A stretch of 64,000 nt of DNA from Bacteroidales bacterium (lineage in GTDB: Bacteria; Bacteroidota; Bacteroidia; Bacteroidales; F082): positions 93,977-157,976 of the forward strand of contig JANQGJ010000039.1 in assembly GCA_028277395.1 (NCBI GenBank), given 5' to 3'. This document shows positions 55,036 to 63,913 of this stretch, piece by piece (position 1 is the stretch's first letter; every line of letters begins with the position of its first letter). The position numbers and the translations under genes are program-made. The notes under the pieces are model-generated. The model did no database searches and was not told where the DNA came from. It saw only the letters and a list, made by a program, of their open reading frames with translations.

Positions 55036-55043
55036 CAAAAGTA
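55036..55043 (-). promoter_or_regulatory. -7 element of the sulfatase operon
   Basis: The minus strand reads TACTTTTG (complement of 55036-55043), matching TAnnTTTG, 84 nt before the sulfatase start. The AraC gene is divergent from it. Confidence 0.5.
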
Positions 55044-55163
55044 TGTGTTTATTTGTAATGCTTCTAAATTATGTTGCCTTTTAAGATATAATTAACACCA
55101 AATGAACCCCTTCGCACTTTTTCCCTAACTTAGCATTACATTACCATTATATTAAATAATTGT

Positions 55164-56084
55164 ATGAGCTTGTTAATTGCTAATTTTAAAGAACCTGAAG
55201 TTTTTTACGACTCAGCAAAAAACTGGGATCTGGATTTCAGACTGTTAAGCAAAAATGATTTCTCGGTTAACATAAGTCTTCTTACAACTCCTTTATTTCA
55301 AATAGGGAGGACAAAAATATCTGGTAAAACAGAACAATTTGGTCTCACCCCTAAAGGTTTCAGGTCATTTGTTGTTCCTGCAAATAAAGGCACTGAATTC
55401 ATTTGGTTAAACCGCAAAGTGCATTCCTGTCAAATGCTTATCTTTCCTAAAAGCCGTACTCTGGATGCAGTTTCATTTAATAACTTTGATGTTTATGTGG
55501 TATCCATTGAAGAGTCATTATTATTTAGTATAATAGAAAATCAAGGTTATACCAGGGCAAAAGAACTTCTAAATGGTGATGAACAATTTTTACAATTCAA
55601 CAATGAATTTGCGTCTGAGTTTTATGGGCTGGCCTCAGATGTTCTTTCATATTTTTCCATAAATAACAATACACAGGGAACCCTGATTAAAAAAATAGTT
55701 TTCTCGATAATAAAATACCTGGAATATTGCAACAATGGTATTTCTGCTACAAAGAAAAGGAAAAGAGATGCTGCAATTATTAAAGCAGTAAAATATATAC
55801 ATAATCAATCCGACGACTTTCCTCTTATTTCTGAATTATGTGAAATAGCTCAGGTTAGTGAACGAACTCTCGAATATGCCTTTTTAGAGAAATACAGGGT
55901 GACACCTGTTGAGTATATAAAATCGCACAGACTTAACATGGTTAAAAAAGAAATCACCAAAATTAGGGGAGAAAAAATAAACATTTCGACTCTGGCCGGC
56001 AAGTATGGTTTTTGGCACATGGGTCAGTTTGCAAAGGATTTTAAGAATCATTTTGGTTACCTGCCTTCGGATATCAAAACCTGA
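55164..56084 (+). CDS. AraC-family transcription regulator
   Basis: The protein has 306 residues. The N-terminal about 195 residues form a ligand-sensing-type domain of mixed strands and helices (no metal-binding motif seen). The C-terminal AraC double HTH covers about 205-306: KAVKYIHNQSDDFPLISELCEIAQVSERTLEYAFLEKY (two stretches) and ISTLAGKYGFWHMGQFAKDFKNHFGYLPSDI, with the diagnostic second helix-turn-helix. The arrangement, divergent from the sulfatase operon with 212 nt between starts, suggests it controls that operon, which is an inference. Ligand unknown. The start ATG 55164 fits. Confidence 0.9.
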   Translation: MSLLIANFKEPEVFYDSAKNWDLDFRLLSKNDFSVNISLLTTPLFQIGRTKISGKTEQFGLTPKGFRSFVVPANKGTEFIWLNRKVHSCQMLIFPKSRTLDAVSFNNFDVYVVSIEESLLFSIIENQGYTRAKELLNGDEQFLQFNNEFASEFYGLASDVLSYFSINNNTQGTLIKKIVFSIIKYLEYCNNGISATKKRKRDAAIIKAVKYIHNQSDDFPLISELCEIAQVSERTLEYAFLEKYRVTPVEYIKSHRLNMVKKEITKIRGEKINISTLAGKYGFWHMGQFAKDFKNHFGYLPSDIKT

Positions 56085-56188
56085 GATCAAACTTTACCTC
56101 CATAATTAATAATAAAGACCGATGTATCAATAATACCTGTTTATAAATTCAAAGCAGAATTTCTGTAGTCAGTTAATTTAACCCGGAA

Positions 56189-57442
56189 TTATCTGAATCC
56201 AAAGTCTTCATAATGGATGTCTCTGATTGAAACCCCTTTTTGAAGTAATTGTTTAATGAAGCTTTCTCTCATAACTTCCGGACCACAGATAAATACAGAA
56301 TAGTTTGTTAAATCAATACTCCTGTACATTCTGTCAATTGTAAAATGTCCAGTTTTTTCAGAATCATTGAGCCTATACTTTACGTTTGTCTTATTGGTAG
56401 TAAGGTTTATAATCTCATCGTGGTAATTTGCATCTCTGCTATTGTTTATACTCCAGACCAGGTTGACAGAATACTCCTGATCAATATCTCTAATAAAAGA
56501 CAAAAAGGGTGTTATCCCAATCCCACCGGCAAGCCATAGTTGCTTTTTGTACCTGCCATATTTATAATTGAACCGACCAAATGGCCCTAAAACTTTTGTT
56601 TGTGTACCTTTTTTTAACGATGTCTGTATAGCTGATGTATAATCGCCCAGTGCTTTAACTGTAATTCTCAGATTATCTTCAGCCGGGTGGTTACTTATTG
56701 TAAAAGGATGTTGTTCCTGTTTGGAAATTCCTTTGAAAGAGAAGAAAGCAAATTGTCCGGCCTCGAAATTAAGTTTTTTATTACGAGGTTTTAATATGAT
56801 TTCTATTACATCATTTTCAAACCTTTGCAAATGCATAACCGAATATTCCTTTTTCCTGTTAAAAAATGAATACAGAAAAGCCTTATAAAACCACGCAGCA
56901 ATCCCAATAAAAGCCATTCCAAAAACATAGGTTCTCACTACCGGTAGTTCAATTGTAAGTGATGGTACATTCAAAGCATGAGCAATTCCAAGGATATAAA
57001 ACAAACCCATTAATTTGTGAAAGTTAAGCCATTTTCTATATTTAAGAATTCTTTTGAACAATGGTGTTATTGACAATACAATACCTGCTGTAATTAAAAT
57101 AAGAGCATAAAAACCCATAGGTTTACCGATAGTAAAAACAGGGTCTCTCGGTACAATTATAAAGTGAAGTACCAAAAGTGTAAAGCCAATTATTCCGGCT
57201 CTCCGGTGAATCATATACATTTTATCAAGTCCACCAAATATTCTTTCTACCCATTTTAACCTGGTTGCCATTAAAAAATTAACAGCAAATACAGTTACAG
57301 CCCATGATGAGAAAATTTCTCCTGCTATGTTAGAATTGGTATATTCAAAACTACCACTATACAGAATCAAATCAACACCCCATAAAACAAACATTAATGC
57401 TATAAGGCCCGGGAAATAATACTCTTGTTTAATCGTCCGCAT
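56189..57442 (-). CDS. Ferric-reductase/NADPH-oxidase-like flavocytochrome
   Basis: The protein has 417 residues from ATG 57442 (the TTG at 57457 is rejected). A transmembrane haem domain (about 10-200) has six helices with paired His positions in HRRAGIIGF, FHKLMG and GIAHALN. An FAD-binding barrel follows (FEAGQFAFFSFKG, then QHPFTISNHP) and an NAD(P)-binding domain (GGIGITPFLSFIRDI and FICGPEVMRESFIKQLL). It transfers electrons from NAD(P)H via FAD and haem to an acceptor across the membrane. Metal reduction or respiratory electron transfer are possible. It is the third gene of the MarR operon, 26 nt after the lipoprotein. Confidence 0.85.
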   Translation of the reverse strand: MRTIKQEYYFPGLIALMFVLWGVDLILYSGSFEYTNSNIAGEIFSSWAVTVFAVNFLMATRLKWVERIFGGLDKMYMIHRRAGIIGFTLLVLHFIIVPRDPVFTIGKPMGFYALILITAGIVLSITPLFKRILKYRKWLNFHKLMGLFYILGIAHALNVPSLTIELPVVRTYVFGMAFIGIAAWFYKAFLYSFFNRKKEYSVMHLQRFENDVIEIILKPRNKKLNFEAGQFAFFSFKGISKQEQHPFTISNHPAEDNLRITVKALGDYTSAIQTSLKKGTQTKVLGPFGRFNYKYGRYKKQLWLAGGIGITPFLSFIRDIDQEYSVNLVWSINNSRDANYHDEIINLTTNKTNVKYRLNDSEKTGHFTIDRMYRSIDLTNYSVFICGPEVMRESFIKQLLQKGVSIRDIHYEDFGFR

Positions 57443-57468
57443 TTTTAATTTATTCAATATTCGACCCT

Positions 57469-58227
57469 TTATTTATTGTGCTCACCCAACCAAAAATAAC
57501 CTACATCAAATATTTTAAATGTTGCCATTTCGTTAACACTAAATGGTAAATTATTACATATTCTTTCTGCTTCACTTTTGGAGTTTGTATTAATGAAGAA
57601 AACGAAATCAGTAACATTGTTTTGCTGTCGGGTATCGCTTACATCAAAATATACATTCTCGATAATTCCTTCTTTCCAAAGTTGCAGAATAGTATCTGCC
57701 TGTGCCTGTATTATTCTGCGATCCTTTTCAGTATCAATCAACTTTGATTTCCAAACAGCAACATATGATCTGGTTAAACCATTACTGATTACCTTTTGAT
57801 GTTTCCTGCCAAGCCATCGGGTTCCAACAGGAAAAATTGAATAACCGGCTAATCCTTTCTTTACCAGAACCAGGTTGTTCAGTATTTGTTCTACATCTTC
57901 TTCTGATTCTGCATTAATAAAGAAAGTAATATTGGGGAGGTATCCCAGATCATTTACTGTATCACTTTTATAATACACATTCTCGATTACATTATTAACC
58001 CAAAGACTACTCATTTCGCTGGAAATCAGCTTTATATAGTCCTTTACTAAATATTCGTTATCTGTTTTCCAATCCCAAACAATAGCATAATTATTACCGC
58101 GAATATTTGATTTTACGCTTCTTTCTGATTTATTTGCAGAGTTTGAGCGATCATTATTACAAGCCTGAAATAAACTCCCTACAATTAGCAGCATTATAAC
58201 AGGTAATGACTTTAAATAGATTTTCAT
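57469..58227 (-). CDS. Lipoprotein with two copies of a ferredoxin-like domain
   Basis: The protein has 252 residues. A lipobox-like LFQAC predicts a lipoprotein. Residues about 46-140 and 150-248 are two copies of one domain. Both contain the pattern YAIVW.../YVAVW... at the start, a central NVIENVYY/IIENVYFD, then FFINAESEEDVEQIL/FFINTNSKSEAERIC and end SIFPVGTRWLG/KIFDVGYFWLG. The pattern is like muconolactone isomerase/EthD-like dimeric alpha+beta barrels; a fused pair would form one barrel. Substrate unknown. It lies between MarR and the flavocytochrome on the same strand, so it may feed or sense its electron acceptor. Confidence 0.75.
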   Translation of the reverse strand: MKIYLKSLPVIMLLIVGSLFQACNNDRSNSANKSERSVKSNIRGNNYAIVWDWKTDNEYLVKDYIKLISSEMSSLWVNNVIENVYYKSDTVNDLGYLPNITFFINAESEEDVEQILNNLVLVKKGLAGYSIFPVGTRWLGRKHQKVISNGLTRSYVAVWKSKLIDTEKDRRIIQAQADTILQLWKEGIIENVYFDVSDTRQQNNVTDFVFFINTNSKSEAERICNNLPFSVNEMATFKIFDVGYFWLGEHNK

Positions 58228-58287
58228 TAAGCAAGATTTATATTTAATATGGCAATATTTAATATGGCAAATATATACATAAAAAAT

Positions 58288-58725
58288 TTATTCCTTTGAA
58301 AGGTTATTTATGATTTTAATCATAGTGTTGATAGCGGCAGTTTCCTCTTCTTTTGTGATACATGAAGTAATTTCCTTGTTATTTTCCATAACCAATGATA
58401 TTAATCTATCATAAAGGTTCTTTCCTTTTCCGGTAATTCCAATAAGGTTAGCCCGTCTGTCACCTTCAACAGATCTGCGTTCAACCAATTGTTGTTTTTC
58501 AAGTTTATCAACAATACGGGTAATATTTGCGTTATGTTTCCACGTTTTAATCGATAACTCTGTCATATTCATGTCTCCATGGTGTCCCAGTATTTCAAGT
58601 ATTGCTAATTGTTCCAATGTAATCTTTGAACCTGCTTCAGCCAATGATTTTTGGTGTTTTTTCTTCATCAACTGAAGAGCTATTGCCATATAGGCACCTA
58701 ATGATTCCTCTCTGGGACTCTTCAT
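58288..58725 (-). CDS. MarR-family transcription regulator
   Basis: The protein has 145 residues from ATG 58725 (TTG 58755 is rejected). It shows the winged-helix MarR pattern: N-terminal dimerisation helix, ITLEQLAILEILGHHGDMNMTELSIKTWKHNANITRIVDKLEKQQLVERR (about 40-90, recognition helix in NITRIVDKLE), and the wing SVEGDRRANLIGIT with the conserved Asp-Arg-Arg. It probably represses its own operon (lipoprotein, flavocytochrome) via the palindrome at 58772-58786. The inducer is unknown; phenolic or oxidant signals are the usual ones. Confidence 0.93.
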   Translation of the reverse strand: MKSPREESLGAYMAIALQLMKKKHQKSLAEAGSKITLEQLAILEILGHHGDMNMTELSIKTWKHNANITRIVDKLEKQQLVERRSVEGDRRANLIGITGKGKNLYDRLISLVMENNKEITSCITKEEETAAINTMIKIINNLSKE

Positions 58726-58752
58726 AATACTATAAATTGGTTTTTTACAAGA

Positions 58753-58786
58753 CAAATATAGTTAATGCAGGCTAATAGTATATTAG
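58753..58786 (-). promoter_or_regulatory. Promoter and probable MarR operator
   Basis: The minus strand carries TATATTTG (complement of 58753-58760), a match to TAnnTTTG. CTAATA-GTA-TATTAG (58772-58786) is a perfect inverted repeat at the -33 position. The MarR start lies about 30 nt downstream. A MarR dimer bound here would block the promoter. Confidence 0.55.
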
Positions 58787-58923
58787 TACTTTTAACTTAC
58801 ATTGTTTTATGATCAGAGTGGTTTTAATTGTGTATATTTCATGTATTGTACCTACGATATTAACATTACATTAGAATTGTTACAAAAACCTTCAATCAGA
58901 TCTTATCAATGACTGAGTTTGGT

Positions 58924-60192
58924 TCAATATACTATTCTTGTAATCAACTCAAACAAACCATCATAGGCCGTAAAAGGAAAGTCTTCTGAAGTATCATATA
59001 TGGTATGATATTCCTTTAATTCCTTACCCCTGGTGTAAATAAATATTGACTTCACTCCTTTTTGATAAAAAGGACAATGATCACTGTTACAGGACTCTCC
59101 TCTTAATGCTATAGAGTTCAATAAGTTATGCTTATCATTTATGGTGTTGATCTCTTTTACCAAACCATCATACAAACTGCCATTCACTATGGTAATTCCA
59201 TCGCTTCCACTTCCTACCATATCAAGATTAACAACTAAACGAATATTACCTAGTGGGATCAAGGGGTTTTCTGCAAAATAATCAGAACCAATTAATCCAG
59301 CTTCTTCACCACTAAACGCAATAAAGGCTACAGAATATTCAGGTCGGTTTTCTGGTTTTGAGAAATGCCTGGCCAAATCAAGTATCATTGCGACCCCGCT
59401 TGCATTATCATTTGCACCAGGAAAATATGTTTCGTTACCCATCATTCCAAGATGGTCGTAATGAGCTGTGAAAACATAGTACTTCTCCGGGTATTTTGTC
59501 CCCTGAATCCATCCAACAACATTTTGTGTCTGATACTTATCGATAAATTTGTTTTTAACCTTAAGTTTTAATGTAGCAGCATTTTTCGGAACTTTTTCTT
59601 CATTTATTTTTATCCATATTGTTTTCTCAATAGTTTTTCCGTTCGAGACATGCCAATATGGTTTTTTCTCAGCTAATATGGCAACTGCATCCACACCAGG
59701 AATTGTTTTTCCATAGTATTTCCTTGTGTCATTATCATTGATTAAATAAATAGCTCCGTCTTTCTTTTCCTTAAAATTAATGAATAAAGAATCCAGACTA
59801 TAGCCGGCATCTCTCAAATCAACAACATCAAATTCTGTGTTTACAGACGGGGATGATAAACTAACCACATAATCTTCACCTGGTACCAAATCAATATTAT
59901 CAATACTTAAACCCAGCTTACCAGGGAAAGTATTTATGGGAAATGAGTATTTCTGATAATAGCTATTACCTTTTTTATTGAGTCCGAATTTATTAAACTC
60001 ACCTGCAATATAACTTGCAGCCCTTTTATCTCCTTTTTTAACATAACCCCTGCCGTGGTATTTTTCAGAAGCAAGTTCTGTAACAACTTCTCTTGCATAG
60101 TTTACGTCCTGCGCCCATGAAGACGATACATAAACACATATTATAAGAATCAGTAATGTTTTAATGACAATACTCAGGTGTTCTTTACTCAT
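58924..60192 (-). CDS. Exported M28-family metallopeptidase
   Basis: The protein has 422 residues from ATG 60192 (TTG 60210 rejected). A signal peptide ends SSWAQ. It is a dizinc aminopeptidase; the zinc ligands are visible: His and Asp in TAHYDHLG, Asp in GANDNASG, catalytic and ligand Glu pair in SGEEAGLIGS, Asp in VNLDMVG and His in YHTIYDT. An inserted PA-like segment (about 95-195) interrupts the fold. A Cys pair (SCNSDHC) lies near the active site. It acts in the periplasm or outside the cell on peptides. It follows the low-complexity gene by 28 nt, so it may share its transcript. Confidence 0.92.
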   Translation of the reverse strand: MSKEHLSIVIKTLLILIICVYVSSSWAQDVNYAREVVTELASEKYHGRGYVKKGDKRAASYIAGEFNKFGLNKKGNSYYQKYSFPINTFPGKLGLSIDNIDLVPGEDYVVSLSSPSVNTEFDVVDLRDAGYSLDSLFINFKEKKDGAIYLINDNDTRKYYGKTIPGVDAVAILAEKKPYWHVSNGKTIEKTIWIKINEEKVPKNAATLKLKVKNKFIDKYQTQNVVGWIQGTKYPEKYYVFTAHYDHLGMMGNETYFPGANDNASGVAMILDLARHFSKPENRPEYSVAFIAFSGEEAGLIGSDYFAENPLIPLGNIRLVVNLDMVGSGSDGITIVNGSLYDGLVKEINTINDKHNLLNSIALRGESCNSDHCPFYQKGVKSIFIYTRGKELKEYHTIYDTSEDFPFTAYDGLFELITRIVY

Positions 60193-60220
60193 CAGTTCAG
60201 AATTGTTCAATTAATACAAA

Positions 60221-61168
60221 TCAGTTTTTACGATCAATAATCTCTTTAAACCTTATAAATGCTTCATTGGTATCGTCCCATTGCGACTGGACTTTCAATT
60301 CCATTACATAAGTATCAACACCCTTTTTGGTAGTAAGCTCATTTATATCATCAAGTATTTTATTATATCTGCCAAGATCGCCATTAAATAACTCATTTAT
60401 AAACAAGAATTTCTCATTTATTCCGATGGCCTCTCTAATGTTTTTTATATTAGACTTTTGCATTTTTTCTGCAATGCTTTGTTCATCGGAAGTATGATAT
60501 TTTTCAGCTACTGCGCTTTCGGAATTACCTGAGAACAAATCGTATGTTGTTTGTTTTGCAGGTCCAGGTTTAGTGGTAACAGGTTCTTCCTGATCAAGTT
60601 CAGCAATTACCGACTCTTTCTCTTTAATTATTTCAGATGTTGCAGGTTTGGTTGCAACCTGTTCAACAGGTTCGGGGGCTTTGGTTGTTGCAGGTTCTGG
60701 CACAGGTTTGGTTTCAGCTGGTTCAAAATCAATATTGCTGTTCCCATTCGAAACTATCCCATGTTCTTCATTTGTTTTAGTATTCTCTACAACTTCCTGT
60801 TTCTTTTCAGGTTTACCTTCAGGTTTATCTTCTGATTTATCTTCCAGCCTGCTCAGTGGTTTACTCATGGGTATTTCCTGAGGTTTCGTTTCGGGTTTAT
60901 TTATAGGTTTATCTTCTGATTTATCTTCAGAAATTTCTTTCTCCACAGTTTTAATGACCGGTTTTGGCTTTTCGATTCTATTCCCGTCTTCATGATCATA
61001 TAGTTCCTCCAGTTCAAATATCATTTCATAAAACTCAATTGTTTTATTTCGAAGCATATCCACGTCAAGAGAATGTACTTTATACCCGGTTTTTTTCAAT
61101 CTGTTTATATGTGCCCTTAGGGTATCTATTTGTGTGCCTAATCTGATTAATGTTTTTTCCTTACCCAT
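60221..61168 (-). CDS. Low-complexity linker protein, unknown function
   Basis: The protein has 315 residues. The N-terminus (1-60) is an amphipathic coiled coil (KEKTLIRLGTQIDTLRAHINRLKKTG, divided as helices). Residues about 65-220 form a disordered Lys/Pro/Glu-rich linker with repeats such as EDKSEDKP (twice) and KP-rich tracts. The C-terminal about 85 residues (IREAIGINEKFLFINELFNGDLGRYNKILDDINEL) form a compact helical domain seen in Bacteroidota proteins of unknown role. There is no signal peptide or anchor. Its divergent neighbour is tdk. It may be a cytoplasmic scaffold; no function is claimed. Confidence 0.65.
   Translation of the reverse strand: MGKEKTLIRLGTQIDTLRAHINRLKKTGYKVHSLDVDMLRNKTIEFYEMIFELEELYDHEDGNRIEKPKPVIKTVEKEISEDKSEDKPINKPETKPQEIPMSKPLSRLEDKSEDKPEGKPEKKQEVVENTKTNEEHGIVSNGNSNIDFEPAETKPVPEPATTKAPEPVEQVATKPATSEIIKEKESVIAELDQEEPVTTKPGPAKQTTYDLFSGNSESAVAEKYHTSDEQSIAEKMQKSNIKNIREAIGINEKFLFINELFNGDLGRYNKILDDINELTTKKGVDTYVMELKVQSQWDDTNEAFIRFKEIIDRKN
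60821..60928 (-). repeat. 24-bp direct repeat coding for the linker EDKSEDKP
   Basis: The sequence AGGTTTATCTTCTGATTTAT plus CTTC occurs at 60821-60844 and 60905-60928 within the low-complexity gene. It encodes the same EDKSEDKP peptide twice. Such repeats can expand or contract and alter the linker length. Confidence 0.6.
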
Positions 61169-61191
61169 TGATAAAAGTTCTTATTTTTGTA

Positions 61192-61246
61192 ATACCAAAT
61201 GCATATTGTAGTTATTCTCTACACTAACGGTAATTCTGTTTGGTAT
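61192..61246. promoter_or_regulatory. Inverted repeat and -7 box upstream of tdk
   Basis: ATACCAAA (61192-61199) and TTTGGTAT (61239-61246) form an 8 bp inverted repeat spaced by 39 nt in the 116-nt divergent region. A + strand TATTTTTG (61182-61189) matches TAnnTTTG, 95 nt before tdk. Function inferred. Confidence 0.35.
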
Positions 61247-61284
61247 AATGTTCAAAAGTAAAAAAAGTATATTATTTAGGGCTT

Positions 61285-61866
61285 ATGTTTCTTGAAAAAG
61301 ACCATAATAAAAGTGTTAAGTCCGGATGGATCGAAGTAGTATGTGGTTCAATGTTTTCTGGCAAAACTGAAGAGTTGATACGGAGACTGAACCGTGCAAG
61401 GATTGCCAAACAAAAAGTAGAGATATTTAAACCTGCCATCGACACAAGGTATGATGAAGATGATGTTGTATCACACGATTCTAATTCCGTGTCCTCCACA
61501 CCTGTTCAGAATGCAACACAGATCTTATTTTACGCTGAAGATTTTGAAGTAGTAGGAATTGATGAAGCCCAGTTTTTCGGAAACGAACTGGTAAACGTTT
61601 GCAACGAGCTCGCCGGTAAAGGTAAAAGGGTCATTGTTGCAGGCCTTGATATGGATTATCTTGGTAAACCTTTCGGACCAATCCCGAATCTTATGGCCTC
61701 GGCAGAATATGTTACCAAAGTTCATGCAATTTGCATGAACTGTGGCAACCTTGCCAGTTACTCGCATCGCACGGTAAAAGACAACAACCTTGTGGTGCTT
61801 GGAGAAACAGAAGCTTATGAACCTCTTTGCAGGGTGTGTTTTGATGAAGCTATGAATAAAGCATAG
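61285..61866 (+). CDS. tdk: Thymidine kinase (type II)
   Basis: The protein has 193 residues and phosphorylates thymidine to dTMP in the salvage pathway. The Walker [13 protein letters not shown] (about 20-31, Lys in GKT), the DEAQFF switch (about 93-98) and the zinc-binding Cys cluster (MNCG and CRVC) are all present. The [14 protein letters not shown] loop near residue 118 is typical. It is divergent from the low-complexity gene. The single-domain short form fits bacterial TK. Confidence 0.95.
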   Translation: MFLEKDHNKSVKSGWIEVVCGSMFSGKTEELIRRLNRARIAKQKVEIFKPAIDTRYDEDDVVSHDSNSVSSTPVQNATQILFYAEDFEVVGIDEAQFFGNELVNVCNELAGKGKRVIVAGLDMDYLGKPFGPIPNLMASAEYVTKVHAICMNCGNLASYSHRTVKDNNLVVLGETEAYEPLCRVCFDEAMNKA

Positions 61867-61930
61867 TATATACGGTTTGTCTTATGTTATATGGCGGTGT
61901 CTTTCTTTAAGGTTCTTTTATCATTTTTAT

Positions 61931-61938
61931 TAATTTTG
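61931..61938 (+). promoter_or_regulatory. -7 promoter element of the cyclophilin-pheS pair
   Basis: TAATTTTG matches TAnnTTTG, 27 nt before the cyclophilin start. Confidence 0.5.
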
Positions 61939-61965
61939 CCTTTCAAATTTTAAATACCTAAATTC

Positions 61966-62595
61966 ATGAGAAATTTATTTTTACTAATAGTATTATTTTT
62001 TAGCATTCAGGTGGTTGCCCAAACTGAAAAACCGGAAACTCTGGCTGTTATCCACACCTCATATGGTGATATAACTGTGAAATTATATAATGACACTCCG
62101 CTGCATCGCGATAATTTTATAAAACTTGTGAATGAAGGATGGTATAACGGATCGCCATTTCACAGGGTTATTAACAGGTTTATGATCCAGGGTGGTGGAA
62201 ATAAAGATGGTCGTCCTGATCCAGGGTATAAAATAGACGCTGAAATTCTCCCTAATTATTTTCACAAAAAAGGAGCTCTTGCAGCAGCAAGACTTGGTGA
62301 CCAGGTTAACCCTAAAAAACAATCTTCCGGCTCACAGTTTTATATAGTACAGGGACAGGTTACGCCAAAATCATATCTCGACCGTGCTTCAGCTCAATCA
62401 GGATTTAAGTATACCCAGGAGATGATAGACACATATGGTACACTTGGAGGCACTCCACATCTTGATGGTGGATACACTGTATTTGGAGAAGTTGTTATGG
62501 GTCTGGATGTTGTTGATAAAATTGCAGCCGTAAAAACAGGCAGAGGGGATGTTCCTGTGGAAGCTGTTACCATGACTATTGAGATTGTTGACTAA
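61966..62595 (+). CDS. Exported peptidylprolyl isomerase (cyclophilin)
   Basis: The protein has 209 residues. A signal peptide (1-18, ending VVAQ) indicates a periplasmic location. The cyclophilin catalytic core is clear: FHRVINRFMIQGGG (active Arg in FHRV), GSQFYIVQG and HLDGGYTVFGEVVMGLDVVDKI. There is a bacterial-type insertion (GPKSYLDRASAQSG-like, about 130-150). It accelerates proline isomerisation during protein folding in the periplasm. It is 34 nt upstream of pheS, which it probably shares a transcript with; no functional link is known. Confidence 0.95.
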   Translation: MRNLFLLIVLFFSIQVVAQTEKPETLAVIHTSYGDITVKLYNDTPLHRDNFIKLVNEGWYNGSPFHRVINRFMIQGGGNKDGRPDPGYKIDAEILPNYFHKKGALAAARLGDQVNPKKQSSGSQFYIVQGQVTPKSYLDRASAQSGFKYTQEMIDTYGTLGGTPHLDGGYTVFGEVVMGLDVVDKIAAVKTGRGDVPVEAVTMTIEIVD

Positions 62596-62629
62596 CAATA
62601 ACTCAAAGACACTACTAAAAAGCTGATAA

Positions 62630-63646
62630 ATGAAAGAAAAAATTGGAGAATTACTGGAAGATGTGAAATCCTTTCATGCTGACAATATGGATCAGCTGGA
62701 AGCTTTTAGGATTAAGTATTTAAGTAAGAAAGGTATAATTCCGGCATTATTCGCAGATTTTAGAAATGTAAACTCTGCCGACCGGAAAGAAATGGGTCTG
62801 TTGATGAATGGTTTAAAAAATGCTGTTCAGGAAAAAATAATTTTACTGAAAAATAGTTTTGAAAATACATCTGAAATAAAAGAAAAACCTGATCTTACAC
62901 TCCCGTCATCATCACCCCTGGGAACGCGACATCCATTATCAATTGTTAGAAACGACATTATTGATATTTTCTCCCGTATTGGCTTTAATGTTAGTGAAGG
63001 TCCTGAAATAGAAGATGATTTTCACAATTTTTCTGCTTTGAATTTCCCCCCTGATCATCCGGCAAGAGATATGCAGGATACTTTTTTTATTGAAAAAGAC
63101 CCGGACATTGCTTTACGAACCCATACCTCATCAGTCCAGGTAAGAGTAATGCAAAATAGTAAACCTCCCATACGTACAATTTCTCCGGGACGTGTATTCA
63201 GAAATGAGGCAATATCGGCCAGAGCACATTGTATTTTTCACCAGGTTGAAGGATTATATGTTGATACAGATGTTTCGTTTGCAGATCTGAAACAAACTCT
63301 TTTCTACTTTGCAAAAGAGTTGTTTGGTGAAAATACGAAAATACGTTTTCGTCCTTCATACTTCCCGTTTACCGAACCCTCGGCAGAAATGGACATTTCA
63401 TGTAATATCTGCGGAGGCAAAGGTTGTAATATATGTAAATATACAGGATGGGTTGAAATACTGGGGTGTGGTATGGTTGATCCTAATGTTCTTGAATCCT
63501 GTGGGATAGATAATAATAAATACACCGGTTTTGCCTTTGGTATGGGTATTGAAAGAATTACAATGCTGAAATATCAAATCAACGATCTGAGATTGTTTTT
63601 TGAGAATGACATGAGATTTCTGGAACAATTTAAGTCGTCAAACTAG
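62630..63646 (+). CDS. pheS: Phenylalanyl-tRNA synthetase alpha subunit
   Basis: The protein has 338 residues and is the catalytic subunit of the (alpha-beta)2 enzyme. It shows the class II motifs 2 (RPGRVFRNEAISARAHCIFHQVEG, split as two) and 3 (GFAFGMGIERITMLKY). An N-terminal coiled-coil (1-85) binds tRNA. A zinc-finger-like CNICGGKGCNIC (about 256-267) within motif area is common in Bacteroidota and some other phyla. The pheT gene is not adjacent, which is typical for this phylum. It is the last complete gene of the window. Confidence 0.96.
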   Translation: MKEKIGELLEDVKSFHADNMDQLEAFRIKYLSKKGIIPALFADFRNVNSADRKEMGLLMNGLKNAVQEKIILLKNSFENTSEIKEKPDLTLPSSSPLGTRHPLSIVRNDIIDIFSRIGFNVSEGPEIEDDFHNFSALNFPPDHPARDMQDTFFIEKDPDIALRTHTSSVQVRVMQNSKPPIRTISPGRVFRNEAISARAHCIFHQVEGLYVDTDVSFADLKQTLFYFAKELFGENTKIRFRPSYFPFTEPSAEMDISCNICGGKGCNICKYTGWVEILGCGMVDPNVLESCGIDNNKYTGFAFGMGIERITMLKYQINDLRLFFENDMRFLEQFKSSN

Positions 63647-63913
63647 ACTGTTTCTTTTCACTGTAAATTATTTAGTTCAACATCTTCAGTTTCGCTGTTT
63701 AGCCACTGGTTCTTCTCTTCTATTTGACCTTACTCTTTGTCGCGAACTCTTTAGGTGAAAAGTAATTATCTGTTATTAGTTAATTAATATGTGTTCTACT
63801 GACAGAATTAATAAAAATAGGCATGTGAATGTGAATAATTCAAGAAACATTAATTTGCATTATTTGGTTACTATATGATAGTAATACCCCGATTGATATT
63901 GAAAAAAGAGGCT
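63647..63913. other. Non-coding stretch after pheS
   Basis: No terminator hairpin with T-tract, open frame or promoter match was seen between the pheS stop and the terminal repeat. Confidence 0.4.

Noticed and set aside
60551..60881. Plus-strand Cys/Phe- and Ser-rich frames
   Set aside because: They are the complement of the Lys/Pro/Glu-rich linker and show only low-complexity composition.
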